The notes: generated by a model from the sequence alone, not told the origin. Positions 42,639 through 54,800 are shown, numbered from the stretch's first letter. The stretch is 64,000 nucleotides of DNA from Chrysomallon squamiferum (GCA_012295275.1 CM022673.1:790001-854000); one strand, 5' to 3'. Numbers and translations: made by a program.

Positions 42639-43141
42639 TGCTTCTTCTACTGTTGCTGCTGCTACTATTAGTACTAATATACATCAACAGTTTCATGTGG
42701 ATCCATAATAAACTAAATTCAATGGAATTCAATATGTTAAGGATACTATTTCATTTTTTAATTTTTACTGAATTTAGCTGTCGCTGGATCAGCATATTCA
42801 GTCTCAACCTGTGAAGAATGTTATAACGACTTCAACGGATCTACTGATAAATGCAAGTATGAATTTTACTTTCATTATTCATAAACATACTGGTATGATG
42901 TTCTAAATGTAATGTTTCTGAATGAGTTCAAAATTATCCCTCAGCTCATAATAGCTCCTTTTCTATATTATATTTTATTAATTATGTTTCCTAAAATTCC
43001 ATTTAAGATAAAATTGAAATGTTAAATGACCCTAACATTTTTCATTTATAGAAATTGTGCATGTTTATATGTAATAGCAGTATCCTTTCAAAAATAATAC
43101 CTGTCAAAAAATGATATGTAAATAAATTAATTAATTAATAA

Positions 43142-43208
<67 letters not shown>

Positions 43209-43293
43209 ACAAACAAACAAACAAACAAACAGGTTAACTTTATGAATTATTATGTATGGGTGTTATGGTATATATTATGAAAAAACCTGTACG

Positions 43294-43327
<34 letters not shown>

Positions 43328-43640
43328 CATACATACACGATTATTATTCTTTCATTGGAAATTATGGAACACTATAATGAAATATCATAAAGTTCCAAAT
43401 TAACATTGAAAATTTAATATCACCATTCTTCAAAATGAAATTCTGTTTAATAATGTTTTTCGTTTGTTTCTTAGCGCGACTGTAACAGCTGCTACGTGTC
43501 TTCTTGCTGGAACTGATGCCACTTGTACTGGAGATTCAGCCAAGACTGCTGAAAAACAGTTAAAAGATGGCACCAACACAGTGTACAACATTGCAAAAAC
43601 TCAAAACTGTAGTAAGTTTTAATTTTATTTGAAAAAATAA

Positions 43641-43679
<39 letters not shown>

Positions 43680-44762
43680 GAAACAAAACAAAAATAAAAA
43701 AGAAAACAACAAAAACAAAACAACAAAAAGACAACAACATCGTAAGCAGAAAGAATAGTTAAAGTTCGTAACCATTACAGTCAACATTAATAAATATTTT
43801 TGTTTCATCATCGTTAATATCTTCATCAAAATAAGCCAGTCTAACATAAAAATCAAACAAATCCTTAAATTAACATAAATTTGTATTGAGATCACATAAA
43901 TTGTTTGATGAATGCAGAATAACAGTATTGTTTTCTATCTTGCTTCCGATCGTCATCGTCTTGATGGTCATAATCATCATCAGTATTATTATCTTCTTCT
44001 TCACGAACGTCATTAAAATCATCTTCTTGAAGATCATAATTCTCAGTATGAATTACTAAACAGAAAAATACAATGGTTTGATATAATTATGACATTTTGC
44101 ATGCAGACTAATAATAACTAGAGATTGAAATTGGTATTTTATTTTATAATAAGCGTCATAATGATGTAGTTTTCAATCTATCTATTGGTCTACCAATCCA
44201 TCTATCTATCTGTCTATATACATGATTTAAAAACAAATCTATGACCATAAACAGTTCCTCTTTACGAATCCACTTATGAAATGTTAAAGTAATCAACAAA
44301 GTCATTTCATTTATTAATTCAATCCATCACTGACTGAATACGTCAATTTCAGACTTTCTGTGTTATCGGATCAAGTTACAAATGAAATATTTATATGTTT
44401 TACATTACAGGTACTGGAATAACTGATTTGTGTTCATGTCAGGGACAGTATGCTACTAAGGTGGCTTCCAGGACAAACATAACATCAAATGATACCAAGT
44501 GCAAGTAAGATAAATTACGTCATTTATTCCCCCTTTTCAAAAATTTGTAATTAAAATTAAGAATATTGATATATAAACTGGAAAACGAGTTAAGCGTAAA
44601 AAATAATTCCGAACTGACTCATAGATGAATTCAAATAAATATAAACATAATTTACACAACGAAATTCAGCTAAATCAAGACATACACACATACATACATA
44701 CATTATAAGAAACATAAATAGTTTGTGTCAGTTCTTCTATTAACACATTTTTTCTTCTTTTT

Positions 44763-44802
<40 letters not shown>

Positions 44803-45116
44803 CTTCGTATTTGTGTGCTTGTTTATGTATGTATGTATACGAATGTGTGTGAAATTAACAGATTTAGTCAGTATCTATTGGTGGGGTGTTTTTCAATGAA
44901 GCAAAATCGTACGTGATGTGTGTTTGTAACATAGACACTTCAAACACGTGACTGATCAAAATCTCAAACTGATATCAAAACGGAAGGTCACGAATATGAA
45001 TTTTAGATGAATTTTAATTTTAGCACCTAAAACAATTTTAATTGCTAATTTCTAAGAAACTGATAATTTTGACAGCATCGTTTTCTTTATTTCGTTTTAT
45101 ATACAAAGATTCCTAC

Positions 45117-45190
<74 letters not shown>

Positions 45191-46029
45191 TACATACATA
45201 CATAACTGCACGTATAAATGCATGTAAACATAACGAGTGTGTGTAGTTGTTACTGCTTTATGTATTTTTCAATCAAGAAATGTGTTTCCATTATAAATGT
45301 ATAAATGCTTATAAGCATATTTTGTATATGGGGATGTTGCTGATAAGAAACAGATAATGTTAGCTGTATTGTTTTATGTTTTCTTCATTCAGCGAAGCAA
45401 AAGACTACAAGACCTGTGTAGTTGGAAAAGATGCCGCAATGAAAGCCTGTGATGGAACAAAAAAGCAGCCTGATATTCAAACTGAAGCCGAGGCAAAGGT
45501 TACCGAATTGTGTAAGTATTAGTGTTGGCATAATTCTGTGCTGTTTTATTTGCATATTGTATATGGTCTATGTCTTCTTCAGTGAAATTAATAAATCTGC
45601 TTGTGAATAAGTGTTTATGTTTATAAAACGTCTTATATATTTATTTCAAGTTTCTTTTATATTGTTCTGCAGTGTTCAAAACGTTTTTAAATATTTTATA
45701 AGCGTAAGAAAAAAAATAATGTTTTAAATATCTGCTCCGTGCACATTTAAAAGAATTAACGAATGAACAAAGTATTTAATTAAAACAATACATAAACTAC
45801 CAAACTGGAAAAGAGGACGACATTTTATTTATGCTCAAAACGCTAAGTAAGTCATAAAGATATGAATATGTAACAAGTTAAATAAATATATTAAATATCT
45901 TTATCAATATTTATCATACCATCGTCTCACTTGTGTTATTTTCTTGCAGGTTCTTCTTTCGCCGTTGGACTCAAATCAACTTTGATGATCATCTTTGTTT
46001 CTCAGTTTATCGTATTCTGGAAAGTCTAG
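42204..46029 (+). CDS. CRP-C: cysteine-rich anchored secreted protein, six exons, complete
   Basis: Exons 42204-42237, 42778-42856, 43475-43611, 44411-44504, 45393-45511 and 45950-46029 give an intact 180-residue protein. Signal peptide MKALFLVVVLAAVAGSAYS. Module 1: C-x2-C-x10-C-x8-C-x8-C-x27-C; module 2: C-x1-C-x20-C-x8-C-x10-C-x20-C. Four N-glycosylation sequons (NGS, NAT, NIT, NDT). The tail GLKSTLMIIFVSQFIVFWKV is a single hydrophobic segment at the extreme C terminus, consistent with a GPI signal or short anchor. Convergent with CRP-D, its closest relative. Exons 3-5, exon 1 and the proximal promoter are very similar between the two, while exons 2 and 6 are not. Family and function not recognised; an extracellular binding or defence role would be speculation. 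Confidence 0.9.
42530..42643 (+). repeat. (TTC)n(TTA)n compound microsatellite, CRP-C intron 1
   Basis: About 17 CTT then 18 ATT triplets, followed by a CTGCTGCTACTA tail. Confidence 0.96.
42778..42856 (+). CDS. CRP-C exon 2
   Basis: Acceptor ACTGAATTTAG, donor GCAA|GTATGA. Encodes VAGSAYSVSTCEECYND to TDKC. Phase 1 in, 2 out. Confidence 0.9.
43130..43340 (+). repeat. (AAAT)n, (AAAC)n and (ATAC)n, CRP-C intron 2
   Basis: AAATA repeat 43140-43208 running into AAACA to 43231, then CATA repeats 43283-43337. Confidence 0.95.
43475..43611 (+). CDS. CRP-C exon 3
   Basis: Acceptor GTTTCTTAG, donor TGTA|GTAAGT. Encodes ATVTAATCLLAGTDATC to AKTQNC. 137 nt, as in CRP-D. Confidence 0.92.
43632..43680 (+). 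repeat. (AAAT)n, CRP-C intron 3
   Basis: About 10 AAATA tetramers just after the donor. Confidence 0.92.
44411..44504 (+). CDS. CRP-C exon 4
   Basis: Acceptor TACATTACAG, donor GCAA|GTAAGA. Encodes TGITDLCSCQGQYATKVA to DTKC. 94 nt, as in CRP-D. Confidence 0.92.
44766..45200 (+). repeat. (TA)n and (CA)n microsatellites, CRP-C intron 4
   Basis: TA repeats 44768-44801 and about 33 CA repeats at 45118-45186 followed by CATA units. The last 80 bp of the intron is conserved in CRP-D. Confidence 0.93.
45393..45511 (+). CDS. CRP-C exon 5
   Basis: Acceptor TCTTCATTCAG, donor TTGT|GTAAGT. Encodes EAKDYKTCVVGKDAAMKAC to AKVTEL. Differs from CRP-D exon 5 at about 8 of 119 bases, six of them amino-acid changing. 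Confidence 0.92.
45950..46029 (+). CDS. CRP-C exon 6 (hydrophobic tail)
   Basis: Acceptor TTTCTTGCAG. Encodes SSFAVGLKSTLMIIFVSQF to FWKV, stop TAG 46027-46029. Little similarity to CRP-D exon 6. Confidence 0.88.
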
Positions 46030-46225
46030 CTTACTTGTCATAAAAATCAAGTATTTAACATAACAATAATGACAAATATTTCGTCTTAGATCAAGAATAC
46101 TATTAAAAATGTTTAGTATTTTTTTAGTGAGTTTATCTAAACACTGGATATATGACGTGAATTTCATTCACTGAATAATATCACCATTCTTTCTTTTATT
46201 ATTTCTAAATTTTTATTAGAGGTGA

Positions 46226-46231
46226 AATAAA
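46226..46231 (+). other. Probable CRP-C polyadenylation signal
   Basis: AATAAA within GTGAAATAAAATAT, a phrase also found downstream of CRP-D (minus strand, near 57517). Confidence 0.6.
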
Positions 46232-46609
46232 ATATCTGATAAAAATGTGTTTTTTTTTTTTTTTTTTTTTTTTTTTTTCTTTTCCAACATTGAGATGTAT
46301 CACATAAGTTACTGAAAAACATTTTCGTATAAACTATAATGTTTTTTTTTTCTTTCTCTCTTTTTCCTCTATATTTTTAGGTATGAAATAAGCATATGTC
46401 ACATATATTTAACCTATGCTGGTTTTTAAAACACACATATGCTATAACAGAAATTAAAAAAAATGAGTTTTATAGCAAAAGTAAGAAATGTTGGTTCAAC
46501 TAAACAACCTATAATATATGAAATAAAATGATAATAGAGTAATATTCTAATTTTCCAAATACATTTTTCTTCTGAGGATATTTAATTAGTCTCTAGATGA
46601 ATACGAATG
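46232..46609. other. 3' flank of CRP-C
   Basis: A long poly(T) run (46246-46279) and AT-rich sequence. Nothing else seen. Confidence 0.5.
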
Positions 46610-46688
46610 AAAATTGTGCATTTGAGATGTATATTATCTTCTACTTTTCTAACCGTTAAAATACTACTACTACTACTACTACTACTAC

Positions 46689-46721
<33 letters not shown>

Positions 46722-46930
46722 TAACAAAATAATAAATAAATACATATAAGCAGCAGTGCAGAAATAGAGTATTAAAACTATCTACAAACACTGTTTGATA
46801 GCAGAGATAGAGATATATAACAAAACTAAGGGAAATAACTCGGGTGGGAAACAGTTTAAAACTAATTATCTTCCTTATGCTGTTCGCATGTTAGTGTCTA
46901 GCCTGTTTATTTTTCAATATCGTATTTCTT
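46610..46930 (+). repeat. Interspersed block S, copy 1
   Basis: Segment TCTTCTACTTTTCTAACCGTT, then ACT/AAT triplets, then GGGAAATAACTC and GGGAAACAGTTTAAAACTA with CCTGTTTATTTTTCA. Similar sequence at 50690-50885 and inverted at 62365-62710. Confidence 0.8.
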
Positions 46931-46989
46931 CAATAATAATAATCATTATTTATGTGCGTGTGTGTTAATATATGTCTGTATTTATGTAT

Positions 46990-47290
46990 GTGCATATGAG
47001 AGTAAGTAGTTTAGGATTTGAATATTCTCCCTTTCATCTACGACTGATTAGACTCTGCACACAGACAATATGAACGAACGCACTAGCGGACAAAGGCAAA
47101 GTCCAAACACGACTTCACAAACTCCGTCAGACTCGAACGTATGACACCCATTCGCCCGTAAATAGAAGGAGGACAACGTTACCATGTAGCCATCGCGACA
47201 GTCTTAAGAAAGATTACTCAGTAACCGAAGGTAATCATCGCTTTCCACGAAGCACACGCCATTCTTTAGCAAAATACGAATAAAATAACC
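46990..47290 (-). mobile_element. tRNA-derived SINE-like element, reverse orientation
   Basis: Reverse complement contains TACGTTCGAGTCT (B-box-like) and the shared body with GTCGTG, GTCCGCTAGTGCGTTC and CAGAGTCTAATCAG. It is bounded by GAATATTC and a TTAGCAAAATACGAATAAAAT segment. Confidence 0.72.
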
Positions 47291-47479
47291 ATTAGTTAGC
47301 TATCATTGACTACATTCACTGAATCATAAGAGTAAATTACTTTTTAGGTCTGTTACTGTTTACAAACTTTTTCTAATACAAATACAATTCAAAAAACTAT
47401 TTAAAACTATTTTATATACTGTTTAGAAGATATCCTACTTTTGTTTTCACCAAAACATTTAACAGTCAATTTTTATATG
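47291..47479. other. Intergenic, nothing recognised
   Basis: AT-rich sequence between repeats. Confidence 0.4.
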
Positions 47480-47600
47480 TGTGTATGTATGTATGTATGT
47501 ATGTATGTATGTATGTATGTATGTATGTATGTATGTATGTACGCATGTATCTATTTATGTATGTAAGCATCTATGTATACATGTACGTAAGTATGTATAT
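47480..47600 (+). repeat. (TATG)n microsatellite
   Basis: About 15 perfect TATG units, then variants. Confidence 0.95.
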
Positions 47601-47712
47601 TAACCTGCATTTTTAATAACCTGCATTTATGCACAGATACAGATACGCTCTGAATATTTTTTAACTCAGATGTTATTCTAAAGAACTCACAGGGATTCCT
47701 GGTTTAACATTC

Positions 47713-48075
47713 ACTATGTATGTGTGTATCATATGTGTATGCATGTATGTATCTAGGTATGTGTGTATATATGTATGTATGTATGTACGTATGTATGTAT
47801 GTATGTATGTATCCATGTATCCATGTATCCATGCATGTATGTATGTATGTATGTATGTATGTATATATGTATAAATGTATGTATGTATTCATGTATGTAT
47901 GTATGTATGTATGTATGTATGTACGTACGTATGTATGTATGTATGTATGTATCCATGTATCCATGTATCCATGCATGTATGTATGTATGTATGTATGTAT
48001 GTATATATGTATAAATGTATGTATGTATGTATTCATGTATGTATGTATGTATGTATGTATGTATACATGTAGGTA
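47713..48075 (+). repeat. (TATG)n with higher-order duplication
   Basis: A block with three ATCCATGT units, GCATG, TATATATGTATAAATG and ATTCATG occurs at about 47808-47895 and again at about 47950-48037, roughly 143 bp apart, within continuous TATG repeats. Confidence 0.9.
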
Positions 48076-48079
48076 TGTA

Positions 48080-49020
48080 TCATATTTTACCCAACTGACA
48101 GAGAGGGAGAAAACAAAAATGTATAGAGTTTACTGAGTAAACTTTTATTATTTGGGAATTAATTTTAATAAATTAGAAAGTTTTTGTCATACTACTATAT
48201 TCCGACCGAACCTAATCATTATTTAAGGAAGAACTACAAACTAATAAGTACTGCCGAAGTTTTGTCTCGTCACCTCTTAATAAAATCATATTTTATAACA
48301 GAAATAAAAATATTCGAGATAGATGCACGTCTAACTATATTTCCTATATAAATTACACGTCAGTTTTATGCTAAATATTTAGCTTCTAATTGAGGACGTT
48401 TCACATCCCATAGTTAAAAGTGTATTAAATGGGCTACGATTTTAATAAATTACAAGAATTTTGTGCAACTTCTGTACTGAAGATTAGTACACTTGCCCAG
48501 GTTATTCCAACCTAACTTAAATATTATTTAAGTGATTTATTTCAGAACACCAATGCTGTTATCAATCTTTGAAAGAAATACACAAAACGTATTGAATCAG
48601 TACCCTAGCACAAAAGTATTATGTGTAAAGGAAAAATCACACGATGAAAAGTCAAAATAAACTTCCCATGTGGGCGATTTTGTAAAGATGCTTAATTGAA
48701 AAACGCTTTTAAAGCGTGTTGCGATAACATATCAAAAGACACGAAGCGGGGATCTGTACATGATAAAAACTCACTATCAGTAAAATTAATAAAGAATATG
48801 TTAAATAAGTGATTATTTTCTGAAAGAAAATTTTAATTATGCTGTGTGGAAGGTCCTCAGATAGAAGCTGAATGTTTAGTATGAAACTGACATATAATTT
48901 ATATAGGAAATATAATCCGACAAGCATCTCATTCGAATTTTTTGTTTTCAATTTTTCTTCTGTAATAAAATATGATCTTATTAAGAGCTGAGACAAAATT
49001 TCGGCAGTATTTATAATCTG
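48080..49020 (+). repeat. Interspersed block R, copies 1 and 2
   Basis: 48080-48225 starts with CATATTTTACCCAACTGA in forward sense, then flips at about 48225 to the inverted sense (GAAGAACTACAAACTAATAA) up to about 48415. 48418-49020 is a fuller forward copy with CTGAAGATTAGTACACTTGC, GCGGGGATCTGTACATGAT and AATTTCGGCAGTATTTAT. No conserved long frame in the block. Confidence 0.85.
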
Positions 49021-49089
49021 CATTTATGCTTGCATGTATGTACGTATGTATGTATGTGTATGTGTGTGTGTATATGTATACATGTATGT

Positions 49090-50040
49090 TCATATTTTAC
49101 TGTTCATATTTTACCCAATTGATAGAGAAGGAGAAATATTTTTTTTTTTTTTACATTATTGAGGAATATTTTATTATTTGGGAATTCATACTGATAAATT
49201 AGAAAGTTTTTGTGGAACTTCTGTGCTGAAGATTAGTACACTTGCCCAGGTTACTCCGACCTAACTTAAATATTATTTAAGTGATTTAATTCAGAACACC
49301 AGTGCTGTAATCAGGCTTTAATAGTAATACAAAAAAGTATTGCATCGGTTCACTACCACAAAAGGATTACGTGTAAAAGAAGAACCACACGACTAAAAGT
49401 GAAATAAACGTCTCACGTGGGCGACTTTTTAAAGCTGCTTATTTAAAAAACGCGTTTGAAGCGTGTTGCGATAAAATATCAAATAACACTAAGCGGGGAT
49501 CTCTACATGATAAAAACTCACTGTCAGTAAAAGTTTGTAAAGAATATGTTAAATAAGTGATTATTATCTAAAAGAAAATTTTAAATAATTCATTATTATC
49601 TGAAAGAAGGTCCTTAAATAGAAGCTAAATGTTTAGTATGAAATTGACAGTAATTTATATGAGAAATATAATTCGACGTGGATCTTTCTCTAATTCTTTT
49701 TTTTTCTCCTGTTGTAAAATATGATCTTATTAACAGCTGATGAGACAAAAATTCGGCAGTATTTATTAGTTTGTAGCTTATCCTTTAAAATATATTAGCT
49801 ATTGCTTTTGAAATTCAGAAAGAAGAGATGTTAAGTAAAAGAAAAATTAATACGAAAAAGAATAGTTGTGAAAAAAATGTAGCATAGATCCCGCCACCCT
49901 TGGCATCTGTGTTTACACAGTGTCGTCCTTGGCTATGAAAAATAAAAAATAAATTAGCATACTCCCGCCCCTTAACATTTCTGTTCACAGTGTCGTCCAT
50001 GGCTACCATCAGTCTCAGACAATGAAGTAAATTCACAACA
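49090..50040 (+). repeat. Block R, copy 3, longest forward version
   Basis: Runs from TTCATATTTTACCCAATTGA to TATTAGTTTGTAGCTTATCC, then into an extra part ending GTGTCGTCCATGGCTACC and AGTCTCAGACAATGAAGT, which returns in reverse at 54165-54215 and 61090-61135. Confidence 0.85.
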
Positions 50041-50274
50041 TATATTTTAAAATATGCATATTTTGATTAATTCAAGCATAATGTCTGCAGCAGTGGAATA
50101 CATGAACAGATGTTTCTTTGTTTAGTTAAAATGCATCAAAAAATAAATGTGATTACCGTCACTGAAAATTTAACAACGATTATTTATTTTCTTAACTATT
50201 CTTTTACGTTTTCATTTCTCATTTACTTAAAAAATGTCCATTTTGAATTTCAAGAGCAACACCATATGCAGTTC
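50041..50274. other. AT-rich linker
   Basis: Nothing recognised beyond weak similarity to flanks of other R copies. Confidence 0.35.
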
Positions 50275-50690
50275 AAAAAATCCTAGTGAAGTAAAATCCA
50301 ACATGTTTCATAGGAAGAACTACAAACTAATAAATGCTGCTGAAGTTTTGTCTCGTCAGCTCTTAATAAGATCATATTTTATAACATGAAAACAAAAACA
50401 AAAATTCCAGAAAGATGCACGACAATTATATTTCTTATATAAATTATATGTGAGTTTCATACTAAACATTTAGCTTCTATTTGAGGACCTTCCACACTGC
50501 ATTTTTAAAATTTTCTTTCAGATAATAATGATTAATTGACTGACATTGGTTTTGATCACGTACAGATCCCGGCCTAGTGTCATTACGTCATCTTGCGACA
50601 TACATTTCACGTATCGTCCGTCCGTCTATCTTTCATTTCATCAGATTTCTTCCTCAGCTTTCCCTCACTCCTCTCTATGACGTTTCGTAT
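50275..50690 (-). repeat. Block R, partial reverse copy 4
   Basis: GAAGAACTACAAACTAATAA to GATCCCGGCCTAGTGTCATT, then TCTTGCGACATACATTTCACG. Inverted counterpart at about 55740-56130 with the same CCGGGATCTGTACGTGATC junction. Confidence 0.82.
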
Positions 50691-50885
50691 TTCAGGTGTA
50701 TTTTATCCCCTACTTTTCTAACCTTTAAAAGAAGAAGAACAAAAGAACAAGAAGAAGAACAAGAATAGCATTTTAACAAACGTAGGGGAAATAACTCACA
50801 GTGGGAAACAGTTTAAAACTATTTATCTTCTTTATCCTGTTCACATTTTAGTCTCTGGCCTGTTTATTTTTCACATAAGACGTAA
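50691..50885 (+). repeat. Block S, copy 2
   Basis: CTACTTTTCTAACC, AAGAAGAAC triplets, GGGAAATAACTCACAG and GAAACAGTTTAAAAC, as in copy 1. Confidence 0.8.
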
Positions 50886-50964
50886 TGATCATATTCATAT
50901 AATAATAATGATCATTATTTGTATGTGTGTGTATCCATCTATATGTATATATGTAATTTATGAT

Positions 50965-51235
50965 TTGAATATTCTCTGATTTATGTACGTTTGTTTAGAC
51001 TCTGCACACAGACAATTCATGAACACACTATTGCAGGAGGACAAAGTCCAATCACGACTCACAAACCCGTCAGATGCCGCTGACGAGACTCGAACGTGTG
51101 TCACCCATTCGCCCGCATTCCCAGGTGCACGACATTATCTTTTGGCCATCAGGACAATGTTAACAAAGGTTGGACTATACCTCAGGGTAGTTATCGCTTT
51201 CTACGAAGCACGCCGTTCTTTAGCAAAATAAAAAT
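50965..51235 (-). mobile_element. tRNA-derived SINE-like element, reverse orientation
   Basis: Carries reversed B-box-like AGACTCGAACGTG and body TGCACACAGACAATTCATGA; close to the 46990 copy. The positive-strand open frame over it is incidental. Confidence 0.72.
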
Positions 51236-51294
51236 AAAATAAGCACTTCTCGTGTACTAATCAGTTATGCATGTATCCATTTATGTATATACGC

Positions 51295-51645
51295 ATACTG
51301 TTCATATTTTACCCAACTGATAGAGAGGGAGTTTACTGAGGGATGTTTTATTATTTGGGAACATATCTTAATAAATTAGAAAGTTTTTGTGTAATTTCTG
51401 TACTGAAGATTAGTACACTTGCTCCAGGTTATTCTTACCAAACTTAATTGTTATTTTAGTGATTTATTTCACTACTGTAATCAGCCTTTGATAGAAACAT
51501 ACAAAATGTGTTGCTTCAGTTCACTAGCACAAAAGTGTTACGTGTAAAAGAAGAACCACAGGACTAAAAGTGAAATAAACGTCTCACGTTGGCGATTTTG
51601 TAAAGCTGCTTATTTAAAAAACGCTTTTGAAACGTGTTGCCATAA
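51295..51645 (+). repeat. Block R, forward copy 5, interrupted by TATG repeats
   Basis: Typical phrases TTCATATTTTACCCAACTGA through GCCATAAAATATG, where it runs into (TATG)n at 51645. Confidence 0.83.
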
Positions 51646-51729
51646 AATATGTATGTATGTATGTATGTATCTATGTATGTATGTATATGTATGTATATGT
51701 GTGTATATGTGTGTATCTATGTATGTACC

Positions 51730-51760
<31 letters not shown>

Positions 51761-51785
51761 GTATGTATGTATGTATGTATGTATA
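51646..51785 (+). repeat. (TATG)n microsatellite
   Basis: TATG repeats with ATCTA and GTGTA variants between two R copies. Confidence 0.95.
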
Positions 51786-52340
51786 CTGTTCATATTTTAC
51801 CCATCTGATAAAGAGAAATATTTTATTATTTGGGAATTAATTTTTAAAACTTATGTAGTGAAGATAAGTACATTGCTCAAGGTTATTCCGACCGAACTTA
51901 ATTATTATTTAAATGATGTAATCAGCCTTTGATAGCAATACACAAAATGTATTGCATCGGTACACTAGCACAAAAGTATTACGTGTAAATGAAGAACCAC
52001 ACGACTAAAAGTGAAATAAACGTCTCACGTTGGCGACTTTTTAAAGCTGCTTATTTAAAAAACGCTTTTGAAGCGTGTTGCCATAAAATATCAAAAGACA
52101 CTAAGCGGGGATCTGTACATGATAAAAACTCACTGTCAGTAAAAGCTGGTAAAGAATATGTTAAATAAGTGATTATTATCTGAAAGAATATTTTAATTAT
52201 GCTGTGTGGAAGGTCCTCAGATAGAAGCTAAATGTTTAGTATGAAACTGACATATAATTTATATAAGAAATCCAGCTTTTACTCACATCGTATTTTCAAC
52301 ATGTTCGGATCCCGGCTTAGTGTCATCACGTCCTTTTTCA
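51786..52340 (+). repeat. Block R, forward copy 6
   Basis: TTCATATTTTACCCATCTGA to GACATATAATTTATATAAG, ending in a short reverse remnant (GATCCCGGCTTAGTGTCAT). Confidence 0.83.
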
Positions 52341-52841
52341 TCTTAAAGCCTCATTGGTATTGATCTTGCTTAAACACGTTATATTAATATCAGTTTCAGT
52401 TTGATATTTAATAATGTCATGCTGCTGTTATTATTATAAGTAATATAATTATTCACAGTGTTATGAGTATTAATAATATTAGTATAAATGAAAATATCTA
52501 GGTCATTGAAACGAAACAGATAGATATCTGTTGATATGTTTCAGCTAGCATCAAATTGTTACTGAATAAATAAAATAAAATAAATAAAATAAACATGTTT
52601 TATCTGGTTCGTGTTCCCGTTGCAGACAATGCCAGAAGAATCTTTCTTCAAAAAGCCTACTAAAAACACTATAAAAAATCGGTGGTGAATATATTTGAAT
52701 TTTTCCTTATATATATTTTTAGCAATATCCCATTATGTTGTTGTTGTTGTTGTTGTTGTTGTTCTTCTTCTTCTTATTTTTATTATTGCTGTTATTGTTG
52801 TTACTTTTGTTATCTTCATCACTCTCATCACTTTATTTTTA

Positions 52842-52937
<96 letters not shown>

Positions 52938-53456
52938 CATGTATGTATGTATGTAAAATTTTCCGAGAATCGGCATCTTTGGGGGCAGTGGCGTGCCGAC
53001 GAATGGAACTTACCTTTTTTTCAAATTTTAATATAGTGCACAAATAAACTGGAAACGGTACCAGCCGTACATAGTTGAAAAACCAACACCAGACAGTTCA
53101 CAGATGTTCCTGAGTCTAAACCTTTTCAAAAGATCAATTCTGTCTTGAACTATTTTTTTATTTTTTTATTATTCTCGACAAATAAATAAAATAATGAAAC
53201 GAAAGAAAGGCCTCTGTGATACAGAGTGTTTGAAAAATGTTTTTCTTTACGTAATGCGGCTGTCTGCTGTGTAAATGACGAAGCAACTTATTTATACATT
53301 CCTCTTTAATTTATTTGTTTATCGTAATTAAGACAATTCATAGAGGCTTACAGTCAATAAGTAAAGTTAAAAGTATTGCTTGATTTTCACCACATTCCGC
53401 TGCTATCACATCTTTTCTGTTTATAAACGTTTGTTATATGTGTATCTGTGTGTGCA

Positions 53457-53495
<39 letters not shown>

Positions 53496-53639
53496 TATTG
53501 ATTTCTTTTTTATGTTGTTGTTATCGTCTAGGCTGTTAATAGCTTTCAAAATTAACTCTGAAATTGGATCAGAATTTAAATAATATATAAAACTTTTGAC
53601 ACGTTACGGAATAGAGAGAAAACATCAAATAGAATACAG
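52341..53639. other. Intergenic with (TTG)n, (CA)n and (GT)n tracts
   Basis: (TTG)n 52737-52762, (CA)n 52843-52940 and (GT)n 53458-53492. The rest shows no coding or element signature. Confidence 0.6.
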
Positions 53640-53935
53640 TTGCAAGAGAGTGTTTTGTGTTCTTTCATTTATATTTGATGGCAACACGCTTCAAAAGCGT
53701 TTTTCAAATAAGCAGCTTTACAAAATCGCTCACCTAGGACGTTCATTTCACTCAATATCGTGTCGTTCTTCATTTACACGTAATACTTTTGTGTTAGTGA
53801 ACTGAACCAATACGTTTTGTGTATTGCTATCAAAGGCTGATTAATATTTTAATTTCGGTTCCTTCGGTGTAACCTGGAGCAAGTGTACTAAACTTCAATA
53901 CAGAAGTTTATTAAAATAACAAAACATTCCTCAGG
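53640..53935 (-). repeat. Block R, reverse copy 7
   Basis: GCAACACGCTTCAAAAGCG, AATAAGCAGCTTTACAAAATCG and ACACGTAATACTTTTGTG in reverse sense. Confidence 0.83.
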
Positions 53936-54036
53936 AAACATACATACATACAAACTTAAATACATACATACATACATACATACATACATACATACATACA
54001 TACATACATACATACGTACATACATACATACACATA
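53936..54036 (+). repeat. (ATAC)n microsatellite
   Basis: About 20 CATA units with few variants. Confidence 0.95.
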
Positions 54037-54800
54037 AACATCAGATGTTAGGTGGTATCTCTATTAGGCGAAAATACTGACTGAAGGAAAAAGTGATGAA
54101 CATGCGCAAACTTTTCATAAATAACAAACCACCAATGGTAGAGTTAGTAATGGGAGCAGCTATCAATTACTTCATTGTCTGAGACTGATGGATGCCATGG
54201 ACGACACTCTAAACAGAAATGTTAATTATATGAGAGTTTAATAGTAAACATTCACCTTCCACACTGCATATTTAAAATTTTCTTTCAGATATTAATGACT
54301 TATTTAAAATTTTCTTTCAGATAATAATCACTTATTTAACATATTCTTTATTAACTTTTACTGACAGTGAGTTTTTATCATGTAGAGATCCCCGGTTAGT
54401 GTCATTTATATTTTATGGCAACACGTTTCAAAAGCATTTTTTTTAAATAAGCAGCTTTAAAAAGTCGCCCACGTGAGACGTTTATTTCACTTTTAATCGT
54501 GTGGTTCTTCATTTACACGTAATACTTTTGTGCTAGTGTACTGATGCAATACGTTTTGTGTATTTCTTTCAAAGGCTGATTACAGCACTGGTTTTCTGAA
54601 ATAATCCACTTAAATAATAATTAAGTTCGGTCGGTATAACCTGTAGCAAGTATATTAATCTTCAGTACAGAAGTTACACAAAATTCTTGTACTTTATTTA
54701 AATTAATTCCCAAATAATAAAAAGTTCCTCAATAAATTAAATCTTTTTTTGTTTCTCCCGTTCTATGAATTGAGTAAAATATGAACAAAATAAATACTTA
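54037..54800 (-). repeat. Block R with extension, reverse copy 8
   Basis: Begins with AGGTGGTATCTCTATTAG and GATGAACATGCGCAAAC (also at 60980-61050), then the CATGGACGACACT part and the R core down to GAGTAAAATATGAAC. Includes a local duplication of TTATTTAAAATTTTCTTTCAG near 54265-54320. Confidence 0.85.

Noticed and set aside
48709-49023. 104-residue minus-strand frame in block R
   Set aside because: Other R copies (52080, 63670, 61293) have only shorter, shifted frames, so it is not a conserved protein.
53596-53805. Small open frame with mixed composition
   Set aside because: Lies inside block R; the frame is not preserved in other R copies.
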